From assembly GCA_044228795.1 (NCBI GenBank), contig JBGAUE010000003.1, positions 62,001 to 126,000 of the forward strand: a DNA stretch of 64,000 nucleotides, read 5' to 3'. How positions within the stretch are numbered: position 1 is the stretch's first letter; the number at the start of each line of letters is the position of its first letter. Below, one piece after another: positions 53,432-62,866 of the stretch. This DNA is from M0108 sp044228795 (GTDB lineage Bacteria > Pseudomonadota > Gammaproteobacteria > Chromatiales > Chromatiaceae). The notes beneath the pieces are model-generated. The model ran no database searches, had not been told where the DNA came from, and saw only the letters and a program-made list of their open reading frames with translations. Both the position numbers and the translations under genes were made by a program.

Positions 53432-54460
53432 ATGAACGAAAAGTGGCGAGATTTTTTGCGGACCCGCACGGCCAAGATCGATGACCTGGATCAGAGCCTG
53501 TTTCCCAACGCCCCGCTCACCGCCCCCCTCGCCCTCTTTGATTTGAGCCACCTGGGCCTGATCTCGGTCACGGGAGAAGACGCCGCCACCTTCCTGCAAG
53601 GCCAGTTCACCAACGACATCCGCCGGATCAACACTGCCAAGACCCAACTGAGTAGCCATTGCACCCCCAAGGGACGCATGGTGGCCAACTTCCGCGTTTT
53701 TCTCTTAGGAGAGACCATCTATCTGCAACTTCCCCGGCCGCAGCTCGAAATACTGCTCAAACGGCTGCGGATGTATGTCCTGCGTGCCAAGGTCGTCCTT
53801 TCAGATGTATCGGACGACTTTGTCACCCTGGGGGTGAGCGGCGACCAGGCTCCTGAATCTCTAGCACCGGTGTTCCCTGCCCTACCCGAGCAGGTCAACG
53901 ACCTGACTCGTCAGGGCGAGCTGACCCTGATCCGGCTGGCCGGTCCCACCCCGCGCTTTCAGATCCTGGGACCGGCCACGGCCATGGCACCCCTCTGGGA
54001 TTCCTTGGCCACCAGGGCGACCCCTGTCAACGCGGCGCATTGGACCCTCCTCGACATCCGCGCGGGTATCCCGAATCTACTGCCCGAGACCTGCGAGGCC
54101 TTCGTCCCGCAGATGACCAACATGCAACTCATCGATGGCGTCAGCTTCACCAAGGGTTGCTATACGGGCCAGGAGATCGTGGCTCGCATGCAGTACTTGG
54201 GGAAACTCAAGCGGCGCCTGTACCTGGGCGAGGTGACCACGGAGCGCGCCCCCCGGCCAGGCGATGAGGTGTTCTCGCCCATCAGCGATTCCGCCCAGAC
54301 TGCCGGCACCATTGTGGAAGCCTGTGCCCTTGGCGATGGACGCTACGAGGTCTCCCTGGTGGTAGAGATCGATGCCTTCGAGGATGGCCGCGTCGCCCTG
54401 GCGGAGGCAGGACCTCTTCTAAAACTTCGAGAGCCGCCCTACGGTTTCCCCTCAGGCTGA
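53432..54460 (+). CDS. ygfZ: tRNA-modifying / Fe-S assembly protein YgfZ
   Basis: 342 residues of the GcvT-like folate-binding family with the YgfZ signature KGCYTGQE (about 246-253), plus VTGEDAATFLQGQFTND and LDIRAGIPNL. YgfZ uses tetrahydrofolate to help assemble or repair certain Fe-S enzymes, including MiaB. The ATG at 53432 fits the family; the frame is open to 53354 but through the promoter. Confidence 0.95.
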   Translation: MNEKWRDFLRTRTAKIDDLDQSLFPNAPLTAPLALFDLSHLGLISVTGEDAATFLQGQFTNDIRRINTAKTQLSSHCTPKGRMVANFRVFLLGETIYLQLPRPQLEILLKRLRMYVLRAKVVLSDVSDDFVTLGVSGDQAPESLAPVFPALPEQVNDLTRQGELTLIRLAGPTPRFQILGPATAMAPLWDSLATRATPVNAAHWTLLDIRAGIPNLLPETCEAFVPQMTNMQLIDGVSFTKGCYTGQEIVARMQYLGKLKRRLYLGEVTTERAPRPGDEVFSPISDSAQTAGTIVEACALGDGRYEVSLVVEIDAFEDGRVALAEAGPLLKLREPPYGFPSG

Positions 54461-54557
54461 CCACCCTAACCGGTCCAGGCGTGGAACCTGTTGATCCGCC
54501 ATTGATTAGGTGCCGGCGATCCGCCTCCGCAAAGAGGGGAGTTAGACCTCCCACTCC

Positions 54558-55577
54558 CTAGGCTGCAAAATCCGCGTCCAGGACGATACGGTACCTCGCC
54601 TTGCCGGAGCCCAGATGCTCCAGGGCCTCGTTTACTTTACTCATGGGGAAGTGTTCCACCTGGGGCAAGGCCTGGTGGCGAGCAGCAAAGTCCAGCATGG
54701 TGGCGATGGCGCTCGGGGAACCGGTCGGGGAGCCAGAAAGACTTTGCTGGCCCATGAGGAGGGACATAGCCCTGACGGGGATCGGCTCCAGGACGGCACC
54801 GACCACATGGAAACGGCCCTTGGGGGCCAAGGTTCCCATCACGGCCTGCCAGTCCAGCGGCACATTGACTGTATCAATGACGAGGTCCAGGGATCCCGCG
54901 ATGGCCTGCAGGGCGGAGCTATCCTTGCTGGAAACCACCCGGTGGGCCCCAAAGCCCAGGGCCTCCTCACGCTTGGACTCGCTTGAGGTGAAGGCGGTGA
55001 CCTCGCAGCCCCAGGCCCGCAGAAATTTCAGGGCCATGTGGCCCAGCCCACCAATGCCGATCACACCCACCCGCGCGGTCGGCGAGATGCCATGAATCAA
55101 GAGCGGGGCGAAGACGGTGATGCCACCGCATAACAGGGGCCCCGCCGCCCCAACGTCGAGGGTCTCGGGCAGGGGGATAGCCCAGGCCCAGTGGCTACGC
55201 AAGCGCTCCGCGAAGCCGCCATGACGGCCAACGATAGTCCCCTGGGCCTCGCCGCAGAGGTGATGGTCCCCGGCCAGGCAGGTATGACAATGCATGCAAC
55301 TGCGCGCCGTCCAGCCGATGCCGACGCGCTGTCCGAGGGCCAATCCGGCGACATGTTCCCCCAGAGCGACAATGCGTCCCACCGCCTCGTGGCCCGGCAC
55401 GAAGGGATAGCGGGTTATGCCCCAGTCATTCTGGAGCATCGAGAGATCGGAATGACAGATGCCGCAATACTCGACGGCGATTTCGACCTGATCCTGACCC
55501 AAGGGACCCGGTTCGTAGGCAAAGGGCTGACAGGCACCACCCGCGACGGTGGCGGCCCAGGCATTGATAAGGCTCAT
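54558..55577 (-). CDS. Zinc-dependent alcohol dehydrogenase / aldehyde reductase, YahK-like
   Basis: A 339-residue zinc MDR enzyme of the cinnamyl-alcohol group. Catalytic zinc ligands are in YCGICHSD and GHEAVG, structural zinc in CMHCHTCLAGDHHLC, and the cofactor loop is GIGGLGHMA. E. coli YahK reduces many aldehydes with NADPH; a similar detoxifying role is likely. The ATG at 55577 has AGGAGGG 7 nt upstream, better than the frame start at 55598. Divergent from the Crp/Fnr gene. Confidence 0.92.
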   Translation of the reverse strand: MSLINAWAATVAGGACQPFAYEPGPLGQDQVEIAVEYCGICHSDLSMLQNDWGITRYPFVPGHEAVGRIVALGEHVAGLALGQRVGIGWTARSCMHCHTCLAGDHHLCGEAQGTIVGRHGGFAERLRSHWAWAIPLPETLDVGAAGPLLCGGITVFAPLLIHGISPTARVGVIGIGGLGHMALKFLRAWGCEVTAFTSSESKREEALGFGAHRVVSSKDSSALQAIAGSLDLVIDTVNVPLDWQAVMGTLAPKGRFHVVGAVLEPIPVRAMSLLMGQQSLSGSPTGSPSAIATMLDFAARHQALPQVEHFPMSKVNEALEHLGSGKARYRIVLDADFAA

Positions 55578-55705
55578 GACTTTCCCTCCTACTCGCATTA
55601 AAAAAAGCTGACAATTGAATGTTACACCCCTTGGGTTAGGATGTTTTCGGTTAAACTTGGCCCCATTGCTTTAGCTCATCACGATAGACGCAGCCGAAAC
55701 TCTCC

Positions 55706-56413
55706 ATGGTAAAGATCGTCTCATTACGCGAGGCCTGGTCCGGCGAGGCCGATTGCCGCAATTGCTCTCTGCGGCACACAGTCCTATTCGCTGGCTTGAC
55801 GGAAGCGGATTTCGAGAAGATCCACGACCCGATTGACCAGTTCTCCCTCAGATCTGGCGCCTGCCTGTACCATGCCGGCGATCGGGGCGAATACATGTTT
55901 ACGGTGCGCAGTGGCGCTCTAAAGCTGGTCCAATACCTGCCCGATGGCAGTCAGCGCATCGTCCGCCTCGCCCGGCCCACCGACGTCCTCGGCCTGGAGG
56001 CCATCCTCGAAGCCCCCTACCAGCACGAGGCCGTGGTCCTGCAACCCACGGAGGTCTGCCGCTTTCCGGCACGGGTAGTCAAAATTCTGGGGGCGGAAAA
56101 TCCCCGGTTGCACACCGAACTCATGTCCCGCTGGCAACGCGCCCTCTCAGAAGCCGACGCCTGGCTAACGGAACTCTCGACCGGCTCCGCCCGCCAACGC
56201 GTTGCCCGCCTGCTGTTGCGCCTGGTGCGCGACCGCGAGAGTAGTGAGTGTGAGCTCTTCAGCCGCGAGGACATGGGGGCCATGCTCGGTATCACCACCG
56301 AGACGACCAGCCGTACCATCGCCGAGTTTAAGCGCCAAGGGTTGCTGGTCGACCTCACCGCCAACCGCTTCCTGCTTGATATCCCCAACCTGCACCGGGT
56401 TGGCGGAGATTAA
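55706..56413 (+). CDS. Crp/Fnr-family transcription regulator with partial FNR cysteine set
   Basis: 235 residues: cyclic-nucleotide-like domain (about 20-140) and a winged helix whose recognition helix TTETTSRTIAEFKRQG carries E-x-x-S-R, the FNR-type specificity residues for TTGAT half-sites. Of the four cysteines that hold the FNR cluster it has equivalents of three (C17, C20 and C118), but Val 26 stands where FNR has C29. An additional Cys is at 53. It may bind a cluster with another ligand or none. The likely roles are redox or oxygen control. A matching palindrome exists at 40893. Confidence 0.87.
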   Translation: MVKIVSLREAWSGEADCRNCSLRHTVLFAGLTEADFEKIHDPIDQFSLRSGACLYHAGDRGEYMFTVRSGALKLVQYLPDGSQRIVRLARPTDVLGLEAILEAPYQHEAVVLQPTEVCRFPARVVKILGAENPRLHTELMSRWQRALSEADAWLTELSTGSARQRVARLLLRLVRDRESSECELFSREDMGAMLGITTETTSRTIAEFKRQGLLVDLTANRFLLDIPNLHRVGGD

Positions 56414-56666
56414 AGTAGCCCGGCCCACCCCTTAAGTCCCTTCCAACCCGCCCCCAGGCCGCCCTTCTCCGGGTTCCCGGTCTCAGCATCGTCAGCAAAT
56501 TCCTCTCCCGCGCCCCTCGATGCGATCGCACCGGGTGCCAAGTCCCGAACAGCCCCTGCAACCTCATTCGCATCGTGATCCAGCCCCATTGACCCTTTTC
56601 AATGCCCCGCTGGCCTCGCTCCCCTAATCTATCTAGCCACCGCGACAGCTATATCCCCGGAATCAC

Positions 56667-57635
56667 ATGACGAATCCCGCAACCCTGCCCCGCCTGGCTC
56701 ACCTTCCCGTCGCCTTTTTTTCCATGGTCATGGGGTTGGCCGGGCTTTCCATTGCCTGGCACAAGGCCCAGCAGGTTTTGGGGATTGGCCTGCCCATCGC
56801 CGGCATCTTGTTGGGCATCGCCACCCTCGCCTTCCTGGTGTTGGGATTGGCCTATCTCACCAAGCTGATCCGCTACCGCGAAGCGGTCCTTCAGGAACTC
56901 ACCCATCCCATCCAGCTCAATTTTTTTCCGACCATCTCCATGAGCCTGCTATTGCTTAGCATCGCCACCCTGGAGCACTGGCCCGACCTGGCGGAGGTTC
57001 TCTGGGTAATCGGCGCGGCAGCACAGCTCTTGCTGACCCTCTATGTACTGAATGTCTGGATTCACCATGAGCGGTTCGAGGTCCACCATGTCAATCCCGC
57101 CTGGTTCATCCCGGTAGTTGGCAATGTCCTAGTGCCCATTGCTGGCGCCCGCCTGGGATTCATCGAAACATCCTGGTTCTTCCTCGCCATTGGCCTACTC
57201 TTCTGGCTGCTGCTCTTCGCCCTTGTACTCCAGCGGTTCATCTTTCACCCCTCTCTGCCCGACCGGCTGATGCCAACCTTCTTTATCCTCATAGCCCCAC
57301 CGGCGGTAGGTTTCAGTGCTTACCTGCAATTGAGCGGCGAGCTGGATGCCCTGGCCCGTATCCTTTACTACGCGGGACTCTTCCTAACCCTGCTGCTGAC
57401 GGTCCAGGCGGGGCGGTTCCTGCGCCTTGAATTCTTTCTGTCCTGGTGGGCCTATTCCTTCCCCCTCGCCGCCATGACGATCGCGACCTTCATCATGTTT
57501 CAGCTCACCCAAAACCATGCCTTCGCCATTCTGGGCTGGGTGCTATTGAGCTTGGTCAGTTTGGTGGTGATCTACCTGCTCTATCGCACGGGGTGGGCCA
57601 TCCGGGCAGGCCAAATCTGCGTGCCGGCAAATTAG
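56667..57635 (+). CDS. TDT/SLAC1-family anion channel or exporter
   Basis: A 322-residue inner-membrane protein with ten hydrophobic helices, the SLAC1/TehA fold. Family features are FFSMVMGLAGLSIAWHKA at the start, NFFPTISMSLLLLS and PPAVGFSAYLQLSG. Members export anions such as tellurite, malate or sulfite. In a sulfur oxidiser sulfite is attractive, but there is no direct evidence. It precedes a conserved hypothetical gene by 74 bp. Confidence 0.85.
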   Translation: MTNPATLPRLAHLPVAFFSMVMGLAGLSIAWHKAQQVLGIGLPIAGILLGIATLAFLVLGLAYLTKLIRYREAVLQELTHPIQLNFFPTISMSLLLLSIATLEHWPDLAEVLWVIGAAAQLLLTLYVLNVWIHHERFEVHHVNPAWFIPVVGNVLVPIAGARLGFIETSWFFLAIGLLFWLLLFALVLQRFIFHPSLPDRLMPTFFILIAPPAVGFSAYLQLSGELDALARILYYAGLFLTLLLTVQAGRFLRLEFFLSWWAYSFPLAAMTIATFIMFQLTQNHAFAILGWVLLSLVSLVVIYLLYRTGWAIRAGQICVPAN

Positions 57636-57709
57636 CACCCCACCTAGGGGGGCCGGCCGCGCCGGGGAATCCAGCAGCCCGTTTCAATGACAATCAAGGG
57701 AAGCTAGCC

Positions 57710-58120
57710 GTGAAACAAACCCTGTCACAGGCGTCCTACAGCACCTTCAGCCTGGAGATCGAGCCTGGGGAAACCCGCTATCGCTCGGTGGATGAAATCA
57801 TCGCCTACTTCAGGCAGCGCATCGAGGAACACCGTACTGCCCGGTTCATCAACGAATTTGACCACTATGCCCATACCCGCGCCCTGCCCGAGGGCCAGAT
57901 CGGCGAGGACATTCTGGCCGCAAAGCTGCTGATCTTTTGTTTTGGTATCAGCCTGCCGGACCCCGGCATGCTGGCCATTCGCCCGCGCTCCATCGGCGTG
58001 GCCCAGACCCGCAAGGGGTTTCTCATCACCTTCCTGGAGGCCCCCATGCCAGTAGCCAACGCCGCCATGGAGGACTGGGCCAAGGGCCTGTGCGACCCCG
58101 ATCCTGACTTGAACCATTAA
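57710..58120 (+). CDS. Conserved hypothetical protein, 136 residues
   Basis: GTG start at 57710 (MKQTLSQASYSTFSLEI) with AAGGGAAG upstream. Soluble, with motifs ARFINEFDHYAHTRALPEG, AKLLIFCFGISLPDP and IRPRSIGVAQTRKGF that look conserved in sulfur- and hydrogen-oxidising bacteria (a DUF6858-like protein, name unsure). Function unknown. A longer frame from 57446 overlaps the channel gene and is rejected. Confidence 0.7.
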   Translation: MKQTLSQASYSTFSLEIEPGETRYRSVDEIIAYFRQRIEEHRTARFINEFDHYAHTRALPEGQIGEDILAAKLLIFCFGISLPDPGMLAIRPRSIGVAQTRKGFLITFLEAPMPVANAAMEDWAKGLCDPDPDLNH

Positions 58121-58201
58121 CGCTTGAATATCCGGGTTATTGGCACAAGCAGCCAGAACTTCGGTACCCCGAACAGCCTGGTAAGGCCCTGACGAACTCC
58201 A

Positions 58202-58882
58202 TCAACCCTGAGGCGTTTCCTGATAGATCAGGGTGATATCGACACGCCGATTCAGACGCCGACCCTCTGGGGTGTCGTTGGAAGCCATGGGATAGTCCGG
58301 GCCATAGCCCTGCGTCCGCATCCGCGCGGGGTAGACACCCGAGGCCAGAAAGTAGTTCTGGACTGAGTAGGCACGGCGATCAGAGAGCTCCAGGTTGTGG
58401 CCCCGGGAGCCGGTGCTATCCGTATGACCCGCGATATCCAGTCGCGTTTTGCCGTAGCGGTTGACGATGGCGGCGATCTTGTCCATGGTCGAGTAGAAGC
58501 CAGGCTGGATGACATCGGAATCGACCTCGAAGGCGGTTTCCCCCGTCATGCCCACCAGCAATTCGCCCTCCGCGAGGCGTTCGACCCGGATCTGGCCCAG
58601 GGCGATCTCGTTCGCCAGCGCCCGCTCGAAATCCCGCTGCTGCTTCTCCATGTAATTGCCAATCAGGCCCCCAACAAAGGCCCCACCAATGGCGCCGATG
58701 ACCGCGCCCTGGCCAGAGTTTTTGGCCGCCAGGGCGCCAATGGCCGCGCCGGACAGGGCGCCAATGCCCAGCCCCTTCTCGGTCTCGGATACGGGCCGGG
58801 GATTGCCATATTCATCCGTGGCGCAACCCGCGGTCAGCAGGGTGGCGATGAGGATGGCGCTGAATTTCCTAGGAAAGGACAT
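58202..58882 (-). CDS. OmpA-family lipoprotein with glycine zipper (YiaD-like)
   Basis: 226 residues: lipobox LTAGC (Cys at about 20), a glycine-zipper stretch (about 38-78, GIGALSGAAIGALAAK, GAIGGAFVGGLIG) and an OmpA C-terminal peptidoglycan-binding domain (about 110-220, DIAGHTDSTGSRGHN, LSDRRAYSVQNYF, RRVDITL). It anchors the outer membrane to peptidoglycan. Confidence 0.92.
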   Translation of the reverse strand: MSFPRKFSAILIATLLTAGCATDEYGNPRPVSETEKGLGIGALSGAAIGALAAKNSGQGAVIGAIGGAFVGGLIGNYMEKQQRDFERALANEIALGQIRVERLAEGELLVGMTGETAFEVDSDVIQPGFYSTMDKIAAIVNRYGKTRLDIAGHTDSTGSRGHNLELSDRRAYSVQNYFLASGVYPARMRTQGYGPDYPMASNDTPEGRRLNRRVDITLIYQETPQG

Positions 58883-59089
58883 GGTCTCGAATCTCCTGGT
58901 TCAGGACGAACACAACAGGGGCCGCCCAAGCGGCAAATGTTAGCAGACAAGCCCCCAAGTGGCGCAGCCATCATCCCAGCCATGGGGAGCCTGGCAAGAT
59001 CCTGTTACTGCGTTAAATTCCAACGATTCTTTCCCATCACCCCTGGCAAGGCTACAATGCCCGCCTTGTCACCCGACCTCGGACTTCGC

Positions 59090-60079
59090 ATGGACAGATA
59101 TCACGTTTATGGCATTGGCAACGCCTTAGTGGACATGGAATACGAGGTCAAATTCGAGGACCTCGAATCCCTGCGCCTCGACAAGGGTGTCATGACCCTG
59201 GTGGACAAGGATCACCAGAGCGAGATCATGGCCCATCTAGCGGAGCGACCCCACCAGAAGGGCTCAGGTGGGTCCGCTGCCAACTCCATCATCGCCGTCA
59301 GTCAACTGGGCGGCAAGGCCTTCTACTCCTGTAAGGTCGCCAACGACCCTCTGGGCCACTTTTACCTGGACGATCTACTCGCCAACGGCGTCGCCACCAA
59401 TCGTCATGGCGAACGCGAGGAGGGCGACACGGGCCGCTGCGTCGTCCTGGTCACCCCTGACTCGGATCGGACCATGCTGACTTACCTGGGCATCAGCGGC
59501 GAATTCACGGACCGCGAACTGGTCCCGGATGCCATCCTCAACGCGGACTACTACTACACGGAAGGCTATCTGGTTACCTCAGAAGGTGCCCGTACCGCCG
59601 CCATCCGGGGTCGGGAAATCGCCCAGGCCGCCGGGGTCAAGACCGCCATTTCCCTTTCCGACCCCAACATGGTCACCCACTTCAAGCCCGGCCTGATGGC
59701 CATGATCGGCCCCGGGGTAGACCTGGTCTTCGCCAATGAGGCGGAGGCCAAGGGTATGGCCAAGACCAGCGACCTCAACGCAGCCATCGCTTACCTGAAG
59801 ACCATCGGTCGGGAATTCGCCCTCACCCTGGGCCCTAAGGGCGCCCTCCTCTACGATGGCCAGGAGCTGATCGAGATCGCCCCCGTCCCAACCCAGGCCC
59901 TGGACACGGTCGGTGCCGGCGACATGTTCGCGGGCGCCTGCCTCTATGCCCTCACCCAGGGCTGGGATCACCGCGGTGCCGGCAATCTGGCCGCCGCCGC
60001 CGCCGCCCGACTCGTCTCCAGCTATGGGCCACGCCTGCCAGCCGAGGAGACCCAGGCCATTCTGAAGGGATTTTACTGA
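59090..60079 (+). CDS. PfkB-family kinase, adenosine kinase-like
   Basis: A 329-residue ribokinase-fold enzyme. Substrate motif GGSAANSIIAVSQLGG (about 60-75), catalytic DTVGAGDMFAGA (about 277-288) and the start YHVYGIGNALVD match bacterial proteins annotated as adenosine kinase. Sugar kinase specificity cannot be excluded. The ATG at 59090 is chosen; ATG 59057 is possible. The frame is open upstream antisense to the OmpA gene. Confidence 0.85.
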   Translation: MDRYHVYGIGNALVDMEYEVKFEDLESLRLDKGVMTLVDKDHQSEIMAHLAERPHQKGSGGSAANSIIAVSQLGGKAFYSCKVANDPLGHFYLDDLLANGVATNRHGEREEGDTGRCVVLVTPDSDRTMLTYLGISGEFTDRELVPDAILNADYYYTEGYLVTSEGARTAAIRGREIAQAAGVKTAISLSDPNMVTHFKPGLMAMIGPGVDLVFANEAEAKGMAKTSDLNAAIAYLKTIGREFALTLGPKGALLYDGQELIEIAPVPTQALDTVGAGDMFAGACLYALTQGWDHRGAGNLAAAAAARLVSSYGPRLPAEETQAILKGFY

Positions 60080-60350
60080 ATCCAGACTCGACTGAGCCGT
60101 GATGCCAAGGCCGTTCGCCACAGAAATCACTGGGCAAGGTCCGCCTGTCCAGGCCCCGTCAGACAACCCTGGCCGTGCGCGAGAGGTTCCGGCAGAGGCC
60201 AAGTGAATACTAGCGCCAGCGCCCCACATGTCCTAGGATCACGTCTCCCCGGATCGATTCCACTCCACCCACACACCCTCGAACCCACTGGCCGTAGCCC
60301 CGCGCGGCCCTCCCCCCTCCACCCCCAGGCCTCGACCACACTCCGAATCT

Positions 60351-60854
60351 ATGTCCTCGAACCATGCACCCCAGGAACCAACCCGCGCTGGCTGGCGGGA
60401 GTGGCTGGCGCTGCCGGCGCTGGGAATACCCGCCATCAAGGCCAAGCTGGACACGGGGGCGCGAACCTCGGCCCTACATGCCTTCTTCACCGAACCTTTC
60501 CGAGAAAACGGTATCAGCATGATCCGCTTTGGGGTGCGACCCCTGCAGCGGCGCCAGGGACTGACGGTGATCTGCACCGCCGCGGTCCTGGATCAGCGTC
60601 TGGTGAGCGATTCCGGTGGTCACCGGGAGACGCGCTGGGTCATCGCCACGCCCGCTCGACTCGGCGAAGACGAATGGACGCTGGAACTGACCCTCACTGA
60701 TCGGGATTCCATGCTCTTTCGCATGCTGTTGGGACGCAGCGCCATGAGTGGGCGACTGCTGGTGGACCCCCAAGCCTCTTACCTGGTGGGTCACAAGCCA
60801 ATTCTGAAACGCCTTTACCCCCCCTTGGCCATAGGTAAACCTACGCAGAGATGA
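60351..60854 (+). CDS. Retropepsin-like protease, RimB-like (DUF785)
   Basis: A 167-residue protein. The KAKLDTGARTSAL segment carries the aspartic retropepsin motif DTGA (Asp 34), and GWREWLALPALGIPAIKAK matches the family start. These are labelled ATP-dependent zinc proteases. In Pseudomonas the related RimB protein acts with RimK on ribosomal protein S6. Its stop overlaps the rimK start as ATGA. The leader (60260-60345) is strikingly C-rich and has no clear Shine-Dalgarno. Confidence 0.82.
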   Translation: MSSNHAPQEPTRAGWREWLALPALGIPAIKAKLDTGARTSALHAFFTEPFRENGISMIRFGVRPLQRRQGLTVICTAAVLDQRLVSDSGGHRETRWVIATPARLGEDEWTLELTLTDRDSMLFRMLLGRSAMSGRLLVDPQASYLVGHKPILKRLYPPLAIGKPTQR

Positions 60855-61756
60855 AAATCGCCATTCTATCGCGCAATCCACGGCTCTACTCGACCCGGCG
60901 ACTGGTGGAGGCCGCGACCCAACGCGGCCACGAGGCCCACGTCATCGACGTGTTGCGCTGTTACATGAACATCGCCTCGCACCGGCCCAGCATCCACTTA
61001 AAGGGCGAGGAACTGGGGCGCTATGACGCCGTCATCCCGCGCATCGGTGCCTCGGTGACCTTTTACGGCACCGCCGTGCTGCGCCAGTTCGAGATGCTGG
61101 ACACCTATACCCTCAATGAATCCGTCGCCATCACCCGCGCCCGCGACAAGCTGCGCTCCTTGCAACTCCTGGCACGCAAGGGGATTGGTCTGCCGGTGAC
61201 CGGCTTCGCCCACGCCCCGGACGACATCCAGGATCTGATCAAAATGGTGGGCGGGGCCCCGCTCGTCATCAAGCTCTTGGAGGGCACCCAGGGCATCGGG
61301 GTAGTCCTGACGGAGACACAACAGGCGGCGGAGAGCGTCATCGAGGCCTTCATGGGGCTCAAGGCCAACATCCTGGCCCAGGAATATATCCGCGAGGCGG
61401 GGGGCGCCGACATCCGTTGTTTTGTCATCGGCGACAAGGTAGTGGCCGCCATGAAGCGCCAAGCCAAGTCGGGCGAGTTTCGCTCCAATCTCCATCGCGG
61501 TGGCACCGCTAGCCTGATCCGCATCACCCCTGAGGAACGCTCCACGGCGGTACGCGCCGCCCGCATCCTGGGTCTCAACGTGGCCGGCGTGGACATACTG
61601 CGCGCCAACCATGGCCCAGTGGTCATGGAGGTCAATTCCTCCCCCGGGCTGGAGGGCATCGAGGGTGCGACCGGCAAAGACATCGCTGGCACCATCATCA
61701 GCTTCATCGAACGTAACGCCTCGCTCGGACGGACGCGGACCCGGGGACAAGGGTGA
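60851..61756 (+). CDS. rimK: RimK, alpha-L-glutamate ligase
   Basis: A 301-residue ATP-grasp ligase: MKIAILSRNPRLYSTRRL, KLLEGTQGIGVVL (nucleotide lid), AQEYIREAGGADIRCFVIGDKV (ATP-grasp core) and VVMEVNSSPGLEG (Mg ligands). In E. coli it adds glutamates to the C-terminus of ribosomal protein S6. It is coupled by 4-bp overlaps to genes on both sides. Confidence 0.96.
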   Translation: MKIAILSRNPRLYSTRRLVEAATQRGHEAHVIDVLRCYMNIASHRPSIHLKGEELGRYDAVIPRIGASVTFYGTAVLRQFEMLDTYTLNESVAITRARDKLRSLQLLARKGIGLPVTGFAHAPDDIQDLIKMVGGAPLVIKLLEGTQGIGVVLTETQQAAESVIEAFMGLKANILAQEYIREAGGADIRCFVIGDKVVAAMKRQAKSGEFRSNLHRGGTASLIRITPEERSTAVRAARILGLNVAGVDILRANHGPVVMEVNSSPGLEGIEGATGKDIAGTIISFIERNASLGRTRTRGQG

Positions 61757-62814
61757 ACGCCAAACTTCAGATCGGCGGCGTCGATATTCCACCCCGCAGC
61801 CAGCGGCTGGTGGAGCTGCGCCTGCCGCTGCTCTACACCCATACCCCCGTGGTGCTGTCCGCCCAGGTTCTCCGTGGCCGGCGTGACGGCCCCTGCCTTT
61901 TCGTCTGCGCTGCCGTACATGGCGACGAAATCAATGGCGTCGAAATCATTCGGCGCTTACGCCAGGCACCCGCCCTTGCCCGCCTGCGTGGCACCCTGAT
62001 CCTGGTGCCCGTGGTCAACGTCTATGGTTTTGTGCGCCAATCCCGCTACCTGCCAGACCGGCGGGACCTCAACCGGTGTTTTCCCGGCTCCGAGAAGGGC
62101 TCCCTGGCCGCCCGCCTGGCCAATGCCTTCCTGGAAGAGATCGTCGCCAAGGCCAACTTTGGCATCGACCTGCATACGGGCGCCGTGCATCGCGAGAATC
62201 TGCCCCAGATCCGTGCCAACTTCGACCCTAGCGGCCAGGTAGAAGCCCTGGCCAAGGCCTTTGGCAGCCCGGTCATCCTCAATGCCGACCTCCGGGACGG
62301 CTCCCTGCGCGAGGCTGCCTCTAACCTAGGGGTGCCTGTGCTCGTCTATGAGGGTGGCGAGGCCCTGCGCTTCAGTGAACTGGCGATCCGCGCCGGCGTC
62401 CGTGGCGTGCTGGGCGTGCTGTGTGCCCTGGGGATGTTGGGTGGAGGCAAGCGGTCCCAACGGGCCGGGCCGAGCCAACCCGAAGCTGTCATCGCCACCT
62501 CCAGTCAATGGGTGCGCGCCCCCCAGAGCGGCATCCTTCGTGTTCCTCGGCCCTTGGGGGCCCAGGTCGAGAAGGGGGAAAAACTGGGCTGGATTGCCGA
62601 CCCTTTGGGCGACAATGAGATAGCGGTGGAGTCGCCCACCGCCGGCATCATCATCGGTAAGGTCAACCTTCCCTTGGTGAACGAGGGCGAGGCCCTCTAC
62701 CACATCGCCCGTTTTGGCGAGCCCGACATGGTCGCGGAGGCAGTCGAACGCTTTCAAAACGCCGTCGGCCCCGAATCGGATGTCATGCCCCTGCTAGAGC
62801 CTCCGAATCATTAA
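61753..62814 (+). CDS. M14-family succinylglutamate desuccinylase/aspartoacylase-like hydrolase
   Basis: A 353-residue M14 zinc hydrolase. Zinc ligands are visible as HGDE (His 56, Glu 59) and the His in IDLHTGAVH; the catalytic Glu is in VYEGGEALRF. A C-terminal beta domain (about 255-330) follows. The AstE/AspA branch removes acyl groups from amino acids, and other M14 members remove C-terminal glutamates. The GTG start lies in the rimK stop (GTGA). With rimK it may form a writer/eraser pair; this is inferred. Confidence 0.85.
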   Translation: MNAKLQIGGVDIPPRSQRLVELRLPLLYTHTPVVLSAQVLRGRRDGPCLFVCAAVHGDEINGVEIIRRLRQAPALARLRGTLILVPVVNVYGFVRQSRYLPDRRDLNRCFPGSEKGSLAARLANAFLEEIVAKANFGIDLHTGAVHRENLPQIRANFDPSGQVEALAKAFGSPVILNADLRDGSLREAASNLGVPVLVYEGGEALRFSELAIRAGVRGVLGVLCALGMLGGGKRSQRAGPSQPEAVIATSSQWVRAPQSGILRVPRPLGAQVEKGEKLGWIADPLGDNEIAVESPTAGIIIGKVNLPLVNEGEALYHIARFGEPDMVAEAVERFQNAVGPESDVMPLLEPPNH

Positions 62815-62866
62815 CCCTGTCGATCGCTGATCTCGGATCTGACCACGCCACCCCCGCACCCCGTCC

